In this document: in pieces, positions 1 through 8,400 of the stretch
Numbering within the stretch: position 1 is the first letter of the stretch
How the letters are laid out: every line of letters begins with the position of its first letter
From: DASXRU01 sp034665305
Lineage (GTDB): Bacteria > Acidobacteriota > Blastocatellia > Pyrinomonadales > Pyrinomonadaceae
NCBI GenBank assembly: GCA_034665305.1
Contig: JAXDFZ010000001.1
Coordinates: 1 to 64,000 of the forward strand
Direction: 5' to 3'
Length of the DNA stretch: 64,000 bases
Translations under genes and position numbers: made by a program
The notes under the pieces: model-generated
Told to the model about the DNA's origin: nothing
The model's input: the letters and a program-made list of their open reading frames with translations, nothing else
Databases searched by the model: none

Positions 1-135
1 TTCTGGCTGAACGTGGTAACGAACGGGGATGTGGGGAACTATCGCGGGATGGTGTGTTCGTTCATCACTTCGACGGAATACCAGCAGCGGTTCAGCACCG
101 TAGTCAGCCACAGCAACGCCGAATGCGGCCAATAG
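1..135 (+). CDS. C-terminal end of a DUF4214-type exported protein (cut by window start)
   Basis: The first 44 codons are open in frame 1 and stop at TAG. They encode the tail of a DUF4214 domain, a repeat region common in large secreted or surface proteins. The DNA is almost identical to the end of the complete DUF4214 gene downstream: only one mismatch in the first 97 bases, then a short divergent stretch just before the stop. The two genes are therefore recent paralogues or have undergone gene conversion. The N-terminal domains lie outside the window and cannot be described. Confidence 0.85.
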   Translation, partial: FWLNVVTNGDVGNYRGMVCSFITSTEYQQRFSTVVSHSNAECGQ

Positions 136-317
136 TCAGAACCGCCTGCGGTAGCGGGCGGGCCCACCCGCTATCGCAGGTGGTACTGACAAGAAGGTGA
201 CGCACAGCAACGGCGAATGCGGTCAGTAGTCAGAACCGCGGGGCAGCCGGGCGGGCACCCGCTATTGCAGGTGGTGCTGACAAGAAGTAACGCACAACAA
301 CGCCGTGCGGACAGTAG
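112..317. repeat. Decaying tandem copies of a DUF4214 gene tail plus palindromes
   Basis: The block CAGCAACGCCGAATGCGG...AGTCAGAACCGC (112-145), which contains the end of the preceding gene, recurs at 201-239 and in a more degraded form at 291-317. The first two copies are followed by a long imperfect palindrome, GTCAG...CTGAC, at 135-190 and 229-281. The first palindrome has arms of about 28 bases with a few mismatches. It could act as a hairpin terminator, but the repetition points to a REP-like element. This fills most of the gap before the PqqD-type gene. Confidence 0.75.
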
Positions 318-323
318 AAGTTC

Positions 324-375
324 TCCGCAGATTACACCGACAGATAAAACTGACTTCCTGTGTGTAATCTGCGGA
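324..375. repeat. Inverted repeat upstream of the PqqD-type gene
   Basis: The 14-base arms TCCGCAGATTACAC (324-337) and GTGTAATCTGCGGA (362-375) are perfect complements around a 24-base loop. Similar GCGGA/AATCTG wording recurs around 4617-4645, so this is more likely a dispersed element than a dedicated operator. It ends about 45 bases before the next start codon, so it would lie in the leader of that mRNA if transcription begins upstream. Confidence 0.6.
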
Positions 376-418
376 CCTAGAGACATTTCGATAACGAACG
401 CAATCAAGGAGAACAGAA

Positions 419-898
419 ATGAAGACACTGCCTAAGGCACGACGGAACAAGCTGGTGATTCAGGAGCTTCCTGACGAAGTATTGGTTTACGATCAGGAAC
501 GTGACAAGGCCCATTGCCTGAATCAAACGGCCGCGCTGGTCTGGAAGCAGTGTGATGGCCAAACCGATGTGGCCACCATCGCCAACCGGGTGGGAAAGCA
601 GATCGACGCACCGGTGGACGAGCGCCTGGTTTGGTTCGCATTGGATCAATTGGGACGCGATAGTTTGTTGGAGACGCCGGTGCTGCCGCCTGCCTTCATG
701 GCCGGCATGACTCGCCGCCAGATGGTTCGGACCCTGGGATTTGCAGCCGCGGTTGCAGTACCGGTGATTACTTCCATATTGGCGCCGACCACGGCCCACG
801 CCGTCAGTTGTTTGGCGAACGGCCAACCCTGTCCCGGAGGCCCGACTACCTGCTGCAGCAATGTTTGCTCCAGTCCGGCGAATATCTGCGGCTCTTAA
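419..898 (+). CDS. PqqD-domain protein with internal twin-arginine segment and knottin-like Cys tail
   Basis: There is a good ribosome site (AAGGAG, 8 bases before ATG). Residues about 8-88 match the PqqD fold (LNQTAALVW, CDGQTD), the peptide-binding domain used as a RiPP recognition element. Then come twin arginines at 99-100 (MTRRQMVRTLGF), a hydrophobic stretch and a signal-peptidase-like AHA-VS site near 128. The last 29 residues carry six Cys at 131, 138, 145, 146, 150 and 157, spaced C-x6-C-x6-CC-x3-C-x6-C, which is the inhibitor-cystine-knot spacing. Inference: a fused precursor with a cytoplasmic recognition domain, a membrane or Tat segment and an exported disulfide peptide. A family-5 nucleotidyltransferase follows 56 bases later. 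The PqqD call is secure; the knottin reading rests on spacing alone. Confidence 0.8.
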   Translation: MKTLPKARRNKLVIQELPDEVLVYDQERDKAHCLNQTAALVWKQCDGQTDVATIANRVGKQIDAPVDERLVWFALDQLGRDSLLETPVLPPAFMAGMTRRQMVRTLGFAAAVAVPVITSILAPTTAHAVSCLANGQPCPGGPTTCCSNVCSSPANICGS

Positions 899-954
899 TA
901 GTAGACGTTGAAGTCAGATCGCGCGCCCGCGAATGAACCCGGCGGCCAGGAACT

Positions 955-2037
955 ATGATTAAGGGAGTCGCGGAAAGCTCCGGAGCTTTAGTATCTGCCA
1001 TTCTGGCCGGTTCCTGGCGCGCTGAGCCGCCCCCACTTAGTCTTTCCCTAAGCGAGTTGAATGAAGTTACGCCGCTCCTGTATGAGTCAGGAGCGGCGTC
1101 ACTCGGTTGGCAACGCATCAAGGCAGACGAATCAGCAGCAAACTCCCCCTCAGGCCATCTCCTGCATCAGGCCTACCGGCTGCAACTCCTGCACGCATCA
1201 ATTACCGAAACCAAGATCCGGAAAGTTTTTCAGTTACTGCGCGCCGAGGGGATTGAGCCCCTGCTTTTTAAGGGCTGGTCAGTCGCCCGGCTTTATCCGC
1301 AGAGTGGTTTGCGCCCGTACGGCGATATCGACATAGTAGTGAGACCGAAACAACGCGCGGCCGCCCATCACATTCTTAGCCGTCCCGAAGCCCGCGATTG
1401 TTGGGTGGATTTGCACAGCCGTCTAACCGAACTAGACGATCGTAAGCTCGAGGACGTGTTTGCGCGCTCGGGATTAGTGCCTCTGGGCGACGATGAAATC
1501 CGAGTTCTGGGATTGGAAGATCATTTTGGCCTGCTCGCCATTCACCTGTTGAAGCACGGTGCCTGGCGGCCGCTCTGGCTATGTGACCTGGGAGTTATCC
1601 TGGACACAGTGGCGGATGACTTTGATTGGCGACTTTGCTTGGGACAAGAAAAGGTGCGGGCCAACTGGATAATCACGGCTATGGCATTGGCACAGTCGCT
1701 TCTGAACGCCCGAATAAGCGAACAATCGATCGCAGCGCGGGCAAGCCAGCTGCCGGAGTGGCTGAAACGCAACGTTCTCAAACAGTGGCAGGCACCGATC
1801 AATACTCTGCAGGCACCCATGAACCATACCGCCCCAATGGCTTCGTATCTGAAGAATCCCAGGGGCGTATTTCGAGACCTTGTAAATCGCTGGCCGAATC
1901 CCATTCTGGCAACGGTGGCGGTGAATGGCAGGTTTAACCGCTTGCCACGATTTCCATATCAAGTGGGAAACTGTGTGCTGCGGGCCGTCAGATTCGCCAC
2001 TCGTTTGTTTCCGGGCGCGGCAACACAAGAGGGATAA
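955..2037 (+). CDS. Nucleotidyltransferase family 5-like protein (NTP_transf_5)
   Basis: 360 residues. The core LLFKGW...LYP..GLRPYGDIDIVV (about residues 103-129) is the hallmark of the uncharacterised NTP_transf_5 family. G-D-I-D (D124, D126) gives the paired metal-binding acidic residues of the Pol-beta superfamily. The rest is helical with no membrane segment. The AGGA upstream of ATG is a reasonable ribosome site. It lies directly downstream of the PqqD/knottin-like gene and on the same strand. Family members often neighbour PqqD-type and asparagine-synthetase-like peptide-modification genes, so an AMP- or nucleotide-transfer role on the peptide or a carrier is plausible. The substrate is unknown. 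Confidence 0.82.
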   Translation: MIKGVAESSGALVSAILAGSWRAEPPPLSLSLSELNEVTPLLYESGAASLGWQRIKADESAANSPSGHLLHQAYRLQLLHASITETKIRKVFQLLRAEGIEPLLFKGWSVARLYPQSGLRPYGDIDIVVRPKQRAAAHHILSRPEARDCWVDLHSRLTELDDRKLEDVFARSGLVPLGDDEIRVLGLEDHFGLLAIHLLKHGAWRPLWLCDLGVILDTVADDFDWRLCLGQEKVRANWIITAMALAQSLLNARISEQSIAARASQLPEWLKRNVLKQWQAPINTLQAPMNHTAPMASYLKNPRGVFRDLVNRWPNPILATVAVNGRFNRLPRFPYQVGNCVLRAVRFATRLFPGAATQEG

Positions 2038-2086
2038 GCCTCAAAGCCAGAATCCAACTCACTTAGTTTAAGCGGGGAGAAAATCG

Positions 2087-4468
2087 ATGAAAAAGACTTT
2101 TTACATTTTGGCAGTGGCGTTATGCATGACGCTGATGAGCGGCGCCGCATTGGCGCAGACTGAGGATGACGTTGTGATCAATGAATTCTCAGTGAACCCA
2201 ACGACGGGCAAGGAATACATCGAATTGTTGGTTACGAAGCCGGGCGGTATCAACATGCAGGGATGGACTATTTCCGACGTCTCCACCCGCGCCGGCGCGA
2301 CGGCGGCAACGGAAGGGGACCTCACGCTACCCGCGGCAGGTTCGTATCTGGCCAATGTGCCGCAAGGAACTTATGTAGTAATTGTGCTGACCACTCCAGC
2401 CGCAAACGCCAACACGCTCACTGAGGATACGAGTCTCGCCGACGGCAATGGGAAACTTGTCTTGATTGCTGGAACAACAACTGGGCTTACTGCCGGGGGT
2501 ACCCTTGATAATGCTACGGCCGACAATGTGCAAGTCTATGCAGGCACCCGTGCTGTTGGCACGTTAATAGACCAGGTGCTTGTGGGGAACAACACTACTT
2601 CATTCATTCCAGGCGCTACCTGGGGCGATAACAATGGCGCCACAACGACGGATAACATCAACGCGCCCTCCACATCAATGCCCAGCAATTCGATAGCACG
2701 ATTTGTGCCCACGGCTAACACCGTCCCCGGCTTTCAGGATGACGATACGGGTGCCCGATTTGTCGTGGACGCCAGCAGCTACGGCACTCCCGGTGCCACC
2801 AATACGGCTGTTACTGATTCCGCGGTGACTAACCCAACTTATTCGGCGGGAAACGTGGTTGCCGGCGCGTACAATGGCCTGAACATCACCGGCGATGTTG
2901 GTATAGCGGGGAACGTGACGGTCCACGGCACGCTGACAATCAATACCGGCGTGATCACCACGGGGGCGAATACCCTTACTGTTGATTGCGGTGGTTCAGT
3001 AGCGGGCGCCAGCCCTACAACTTACGTGAACGGTAACCTGAAAAAGAACTATTGCGCCATCGGGCTTAAGGGATTTGAGGTTGGCACGGCTAACGGATAC
3101 TCGCCAGTCTCGGTGAACCTTACCGCCGGAACTTTTCCGACTGATTTCACAGTCAGGGCGGTTCAGGGACCGCAGCCCAATATCGTGACTCCCAGTTCCG
3201 CACTGCAAAGATACTGGAAGCTCACGGCAACCGGCGTGACCGCCAATCTGATCTTCAACTATCTCGATATCGACGTACCGGCCCCACCCTCGACCGAAAA
3301 CACCTTCGTGATCTTCAAGTGGGACGGCGGTTTCACTACGCCTGGAGGATCAGTGAACACCGCCACCAACGAAGCGAGCATCTCCGGCGTTTCGGATGCC
3401 ACCTTGCTCTCTGACTGGACGTTGGCGCAACCAAACGCGCCTACTGCCGCCAACGGATTGGTAAGCGGCTACATTCTTAGCAACGCCGGCACGCCGGTGG
3501 AAGGCGCAGTCGTAAACCTGAGCGGTGAGCAGAATCGCAAGACGATTACGAACGCCAAAGGTTACTACCAGTTCGATAACGTGGAGACGAATGGCTTTTA
3601 CACTGTGGCGCCTTCAAGGACGAACTATTCGTTCGGTCCCTCCAGCCGCTCATTTAGCTTGCTAGGCAATCACACTGACGCAGGGTTTACCGGCTCATCA
3701 AACGGCGACAATGCTAACCCGCTGGACACGGCGGAATACTTCGTGCGGCAACAGTACGTAGACATCCTGGGCCGTGAGCCGGATGAAGGCGGCTTCAACT
3801 ACTGGAGTAACGAGATCCTGAGTTGCGGTGGCGATACGTCGTGTACTGACCGGCGCCGCCGCGAAGTAGCTGCGTCGTTCTTCATCGCGGAAGAGTTCCA
3901 GGACACTGGATCCTTCATCTATGACATGTACAAAGGCTCGTTGGGCCGCAAGCCGGTATTTAATGAATATTCGGCTGACCGTAAACAGGTAGTAGGCGGG
4001 GCGACGCTCACGGCGCAGAAGGCTGCATTTGCTGACAGTTTTGTGGGCCGGCCGGAGTTTGTGCAGAAGTATCAGGGCGAGACGACGGCCGAGTCGTTCG
4101 TGGATGCCTTGCTGCAAAATGTACAGCAAGCGTCGCAGTTGGATCTGGGCGGTCAACGCGCAGGTCTGATTAGCCAGTACAACGCGGGCGGCACGTTGGC
4201 CCAGAGTCGGAGTCTGGTGCTGCGGAGTTTGGCGGACAACGCTGCGCTGAAGCAGAAGGAATACAATGCGGCGTTTGTGCTGACGGAATACTTCGGGTAC
4301 CTGCGGCGTAATCCGGAACCGGAAGGCTATGACTTCTGGCTGAACGTGGTAACGAACGGTGATGTGGGGAACTATCGCGGGATGGTGTGTTCGTTCATCA
4401 CTTCGACGGAATACCAGCAGCGGTTCAGCACAGCGGCAACACACAGCAACGCCGAATGCGCTCAGTAG
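2087..4468 (+). CDS. Exported lamin-tail domain / carboxypeptidase-regulatory / DUF4214 protein
   Basis: 793 residues, with GGGGAG 8 bases before ATG. A Sec signal peptide ends near ALAQ (residues 1-24). Residues about 26-210 are a lamin-tail (LTD) beta-sandwich (VVINEFSVNP, YIELLV, GWTISD). Ser/Thr/Gly-rich beta repeats follow, then a carboxypeptidase-regulatory-like domain at about 455-540 (SGYILSNAGTPVEGAVV) and DUF4214 repeats at about 545-780 (YVDILGREPDEGGFNYW, FGYLRRNPEPEGYDFW). This architecture is typical of secreted or surface proteins of soil bacteria; the function is unknown. Its 3' end is nearly identical to the partial gene at the window start, so the PqqD and nucleotidyltransferase genes sit between two copies. 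Confidence 0.88.
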   Translation: MKKTFYILAVALCMTLMSGAALAQTEDDVVINEFSVNPTTGKEYIELLVTKPGGINMQGWTISDVSTRAGATAATEGDLTLPAAGSYLANVPQGTYVVIVLTTPAANANTLTEDTSLADGNGKLVLIAGTTTGLTAGGTLDNATADNVQVYAGTRAVGTLIDQVLVGNNTTSFIPGATWGDNNGATTTDNINAPSTSMPSNSIARFVPTANTVPGFQDDDTGARFVVDASSYGTPGATNTAVTDSAVTNPTYSAGNVVAGAYNGLNITGDVGIAGNVTVHGTLTINTGVITTGANTLTVDCGGSVAGASPTTYVNGNLKKNYCAIGLKGFEVGTANGYSPVSVNLTAGTFPTDFTVRAVQGPQPNIVTPSSALQRYWKLTATGVTANLIFNYLDIDVPAPPSTENTFVIFKWDGGFTTPGGSVNTATNEASISGVSDATLLSDWTLAQPNAPTAANGLVSGYILSNAGTPVEGAVVNLSGEQNRKTITNAKGYYQFDNVETNGFYTVAPSRTNYSFGPSSRSFSLLGNHTDAGFTGSSNGDNANPLDTAEYFVRQQYVDILGREPDEGGFNYWSNEILSCGGDTSCTDRRRREVAASFFIAEEFQDTGSFIYDMYKGSLGRKPVFNEYSADRKQVVGGATLTAQKAAFADSFVGRPEFVQKYQGETTAESFVDALLQNVQQASQLDLGGQRAGLISQYNAGGTLAQSRSLVLRSLADNAALKQKEYNAAFVLTEYFGYLRRNPEPEGYDFWLNVVTNGDVGNYRGMVCSFITSTEYQQRFSTAATHSNAECAQ

Positions 4469-4655
4469 TAAGAACCGCCTGCGGTAGCGGGCGGGCCTGG
4501 TGATTGCGGATTGCAGAATGCGGATTGCGGATTGGACGGAGGCGGAGCTTTTAATCCGCAGTACGAAATCCGCATTCCGTAATCGGCTGGTCCGCATTTC
4601 GCAAATGGACCATCCTTCTGCGGAATCTGTGTATTCTGCGGAACTAAATGCTTTT
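4466..4655. repeat. Half palindrome and GCGGATT-rich repeat region
   Basis: The stop codon runs straight into the left arm of the palindrome seen at 135-190 (ACCGCCTGCGGTAGCGGGCG), but the right arm is missing. It is replaced by a run of near-repeats of GCGGATT/AATCCGC on both strands (4500-4600) and CTGCGGAATCTGTGTATTCTGCGGA around 4619-4643. No coding potential was recognised. It looks like an assembly of broken dispersed elements. Confidence 0.6.
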
Positions 4656-4688
4656 CCCTAACGACTCTTCCTGTCTAAAAGGTTCCGC

Positions 4689-5270
4689 GTGTTTCTCCTT
4701 CGGCATCCTTCCTACGCGCAAATAGAAGCCTTCATCGACTCACAAAAAGGTTCTGTATTCGCTTATCCCGAGGTTGGCGCCACGCAGACAGCGCCGCCGG
4801 CTGGTTACCGCCACGATCACAATCGCATCCGGCTGGGCTCAGGAAGTGAAACGTACGAACAGGCCTGTCAGGCATTGAAGGCATGGAAGCAATTCGATCT
4901 TGGTTGGATCGAGTTGCAGCGCGCAAACACCCCGATAGCGGTGGGCGCTACCGTAGCGGTGCTGGCCTATCATCTGGGATTCTGGTCGCTGAACGCGGCC
5001 CGAATTGTTTATGTAATCAAAGAAGAAACGGAACAGAAGCGATTTGGCTTTGCGTACGGAACACTCCCCGATCATGCCGAACGTGGTGAGGAGCGTTTCA
5101 GCATTGAGTGGAATTCGAGTGACGATTCTGTTTGGTATGACATCCTGGCGTTCTCGCGACCGAATAAGTTGGCGCCAAAACTCGGCTATCCGTTGACACG
5201 CATGTTCCAGCGGCGGTTTGCGCGCGATTCAATGCAGAGAATGGCCCACATCCCTCACGCGTCGTTGTAA
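4689..5270 (+). CDS. DUF1990 (UPF0548) family protein
   Basis: 193 residues with a GTG start preceded by AAAAGG. It matches the DUF1990 family by its pattern of YRHDHNRIRLGSG near residue 40, W-x2-FDLGW near 67-73 and GFAYGTLPDHAERGEERF near 118-135, which form a small START-like beta fold. Members occur in bacteria and plants and have no assigned biochemical activity. There is no signal peptide or clear membrane helix, so it is probably cytoplasmic. It is transcribed toward the kinase gene, with a palindromic element in the gap. Confidence 0.85.
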   Translation: MFLLRHPSYAQIEAFIDSQKGSVFAYPEVGATQTAPPAGYRHDHNRIRLGSGSETYEQACQALKAWKQFDLGWIELQRANTPIAVGATVAVLAYHLGFWSLNAARIVYVIKEETEQKRFGFAYGTLPDHAERGEERFSIEWNSSDDSVWYDILAFSRPNKLAPKLGYPLTRMFQRRFARDSMQRMAHIPHASL

Positions 5271-5313
5271 CTTGCGGACCCAGTCAAATGAAATCGTTTG
5301 CGGCAACCAGGAA

Positions 5314-5413
5314 TACTTGCAGTTGGGAAGGCGGCTTGCCCCCGCTCTTTAAGCTGCTAACTGACTCATCATAAGAAGCGGGGGCAAGCCGCCCTTCCTT
5401 ACTGCGAGTACTC
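5314..5413. repeat. Dispersed palindromic element, family with arms GCGGGGGCAAGCCGCC
   Basis: The arms GGAAGGCGGCTTGCCCCCGCTC and its complement flank a 25-30 base loop. The outer bases TACTTGCAGT and CTTACTGCGAGTACT are shared with a second copy at 36329-36446. It lies between two convergent genes, where it could also stop transcription from both sides. Confidence 0.8.
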
Positions 5414-5456
5414 GCAACAGGAATCTCCCTTTCCAGTTCTCGCTTAGTCAGAGAGG

Positions 5457-8400
5457 CTACTCTTTGAAGCCCGGCACCAGCATGCGCGTCAGCCGCGCCG
5501 GATTCTTGATGGTTTGCCGCTGCATCCACTCGTCGGCTTCGGCGATCAGCGATTCGCCGGTCGCGCCTCCCAGAGTTTGTCCCAGCCGGCGGCGCGCTGC
5601 CGCGGCATACAAACTCATGTCGGCCGCCTCAAGTTCCGCAACGGCCGTTGTCAGTAACTCGGCGCATTTTTTCTCGTCGCCCCTCGTGTTCGCGACACCG
5701 GCGCGGATTAAGGAAACAAATGGCGCCGACCACAGCATCTTCTCCTTTTCGATTCGCCTGGCTAAGCGAGCCGCAGTCTTTAACAACGGCTCCGGCTGTT
5801 TCGCCGTCGTGGCCACTGCCAGCGCGGTTCGGGCTTTCAAATGGAGCGCGTCGATTCGCAATCCCTGAAAGCGCAGGAGCATCGAGTCTTCCAACGCGCG
5901 CCATTGTCCGGCGATCTGTTTCAAAGCCACTTCGGCATCGCCGGTATAAAGTTCGATCTGCGCCAGTGCCTGCAGCGAAGTGTAATGCTGCAAGTGAAAC
6001 CCTTCCTGTGGCCACGCCATCAGCGCGTTGATGACTTCCTGTCGCGCTTCGTCGGGCTTATCGGCGGCCAGCCAGATCAGGTTGAGCCGAGTGCGCAGAT
6101 CGACGGCGGCAAACAAGTTTCCCTGTTCCAGCGCCGCGGTCAACAAACCGGAAACACGCCGCGAGATTTCACCCACTTCGCCGAGATACATCAAGGCGCT
6201 CAACATGAAGCGGTGGGCAATCGTCAGTTCCCAGGTCACGCCGGTACAGCGATCACGCAGAATCTCAGCAGCTCGCTCGCAGGAAACGGCTGCCTGCTTC
6301 CAGTTACCGACCAGGTACGACGCAACGCCGTTCGACCAAATGGAAAGCGCGAGCGCGTGCGGATGGCCCACGCGTTCCGCGAGGGCTTCCGCCTTTTTCC
6401 CGATGCGCTCCGCGCGTTTGCGCGTGGGACCACCCGCCGCTGCCGTCTGCACCGCTTCGAAAGAAATAGCGCGCGAGATGCGATAGGGCTCACCGGCGCG
6501 CAGGGCCAGGAGCAGATGCTGCGCCTGAAAGTCAGCGCCTCGAATCAAATCCACCGCGCCGAGACCTGCCGCTCCGGCCCAACAGATATCAATGCGCAGC
6601 AGATCGGAATCGGGAATTTGACTGGCCGGGCGTTCGTCAAACTCCAAACCGCGCAAACGAATCTGCAAACGGCGGAAGAGGAGGGAAAGCAACGCACGCC
6701 GCGGCCCGGTGGCCAATCGGAAACCAACCGCTTCTAAAAGGGTCCGCAAGACGGCCAAACCTTCTTTGATGTGGCCGCCCATTAACAACTGCTCGGCGGC
6801 GCGTCGTCTTAAATCGAGAGCGCGTGCGGATGACGTTTCCTGCGCCGCTTCAAGGTAGGCTGGGGCGGCCTCCGCCGGGCGTCCCGCATTTGCGAGTGCA
6901 TCGGCAAGACTGCATTTCAACTCGACCAAGGCGCCGCCGGTTAACGGTGTCAGCTCGACCGCGTGCCGGTAGAAGAGCGCCGCGCGATCAAACGCGAGCG
7001 CAGCCGCAGCACGCCGGGCCGCGGCTACTGCGTGAGTGGCGGCGCGCACTCGTTCGCCGGCACCAAGATAATGCTCAAACAGTGCTTCCGGATCGTCCAG
7101 CCCGCGCGCCTCAATTGTCTGCGCCAGTCGCCGGTGAATCTGATGAATCGCGGCCGGCTCAAGTAAATCGATCAGGGTTTCGCGAATGCGATCGTGATAA
7201 AGCTCAACGCCGTAACTCGAACCGCCGCTGCGCAGCAGCTGGGTGGCGCGCAACGCGCTTATCAATCGGAGCGGATCGCCGTGCAGCCCCGCAGCCTGAT
7301 GGGCCACGTCGGGATTCACCGGCCGCGCCGCCACTGCCAGCGCGTTCAGGAAGCGTCGCGATCCTTTCGGCAGTCCCTGCAAACGCGCCTCCAGCATCAC
7401 GGCCAGCGTGATCCCGGCCGTTGCCGCTTGATCGCCCGTAGTGGCATAGCGAGAAAGTTGCTCAAGCAGGAACGGATTGCCGCGCGCCTCTTTAACGATG
7501 GAGGAGAGCAACGGTTGCGGAAGCGGAACGTCTAGTCCGATCAACCGTTGTACCAAATCTGCTGCTTCTGCTTCCGCCAGGGGGGCAACTGATAATTCCT
7601 TACAATTGTCCCCACCGGTCTGTTGCAACAGGTGCCGCAGGAAAGGCTTCGACTCGATATCCTCGCTGCGAAAACTTGCGATTAACATGAGCGGCGGCGC
7701 ATTCGGCGAACGCAGCAAGTCTTCCAGCAGGTGCGTGCTGTCGGCATCAGCCCACTGCAAGTCGTCGATGTAAAGTACGACCGTTCGGCGTGCGGAAATC
7801 CGCCGCAGCAACTCACGCAAAGCGTTGAAGGCGCGCCGGCGCAGCGCCAGTGGTTCCGCGATCTCCTGTTCCGTGTCTGAAGCATCGAAAATGGCATCGA
7901 CCTGCAGCATGACCGGAAACAGCCGGGCCAACGCCGACGCGTCCGGCGGCACGAGGGCGGCAACTCGCACGGGGGAACGCGACAGTAGATAACGGCTCAG
8001 GCTGTCGACGACGCCGTCGAGCGCTTTGTACGGGACTGACTCGCGTTCATAGCAGCGACCTTCGAGTACCACGACCCGGTGGTTGTCTTCCTGAAGCTCA
8101 TCGAGAAAATGTCGCACCAGTGCGGACTTGCCCATACCCGAGTTTCCGTGAATGTAGAGCGCCATGCACTGACCACCGGCAGTGCTGCGAAATGCTTCGC
8201 GCAGGGCCTCCAATTGTTTTTCGCGTCCGACGAACGGAGCTTCGATGGTCACTGACGTTGCCGGCGTGATCGGCAAGCCCGCATTTGCGGATTCACTTTG
8301 ATCGGGGCCGGCGCTGAGGTAATTAAGCACTTCCCGTCCAGTGGGCCGAGCGTTGGGATCGCGCTGCAAGAGTTTCACGCAGAGCTGATCCAAATCGGCT

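Noticed and set aside
5841..6737. Long plus-strand frames across the kinase gene
   Set aside because: They are shadows of the GC-rich kinase coding sequence; no domain, signal peptide or ribosome site.
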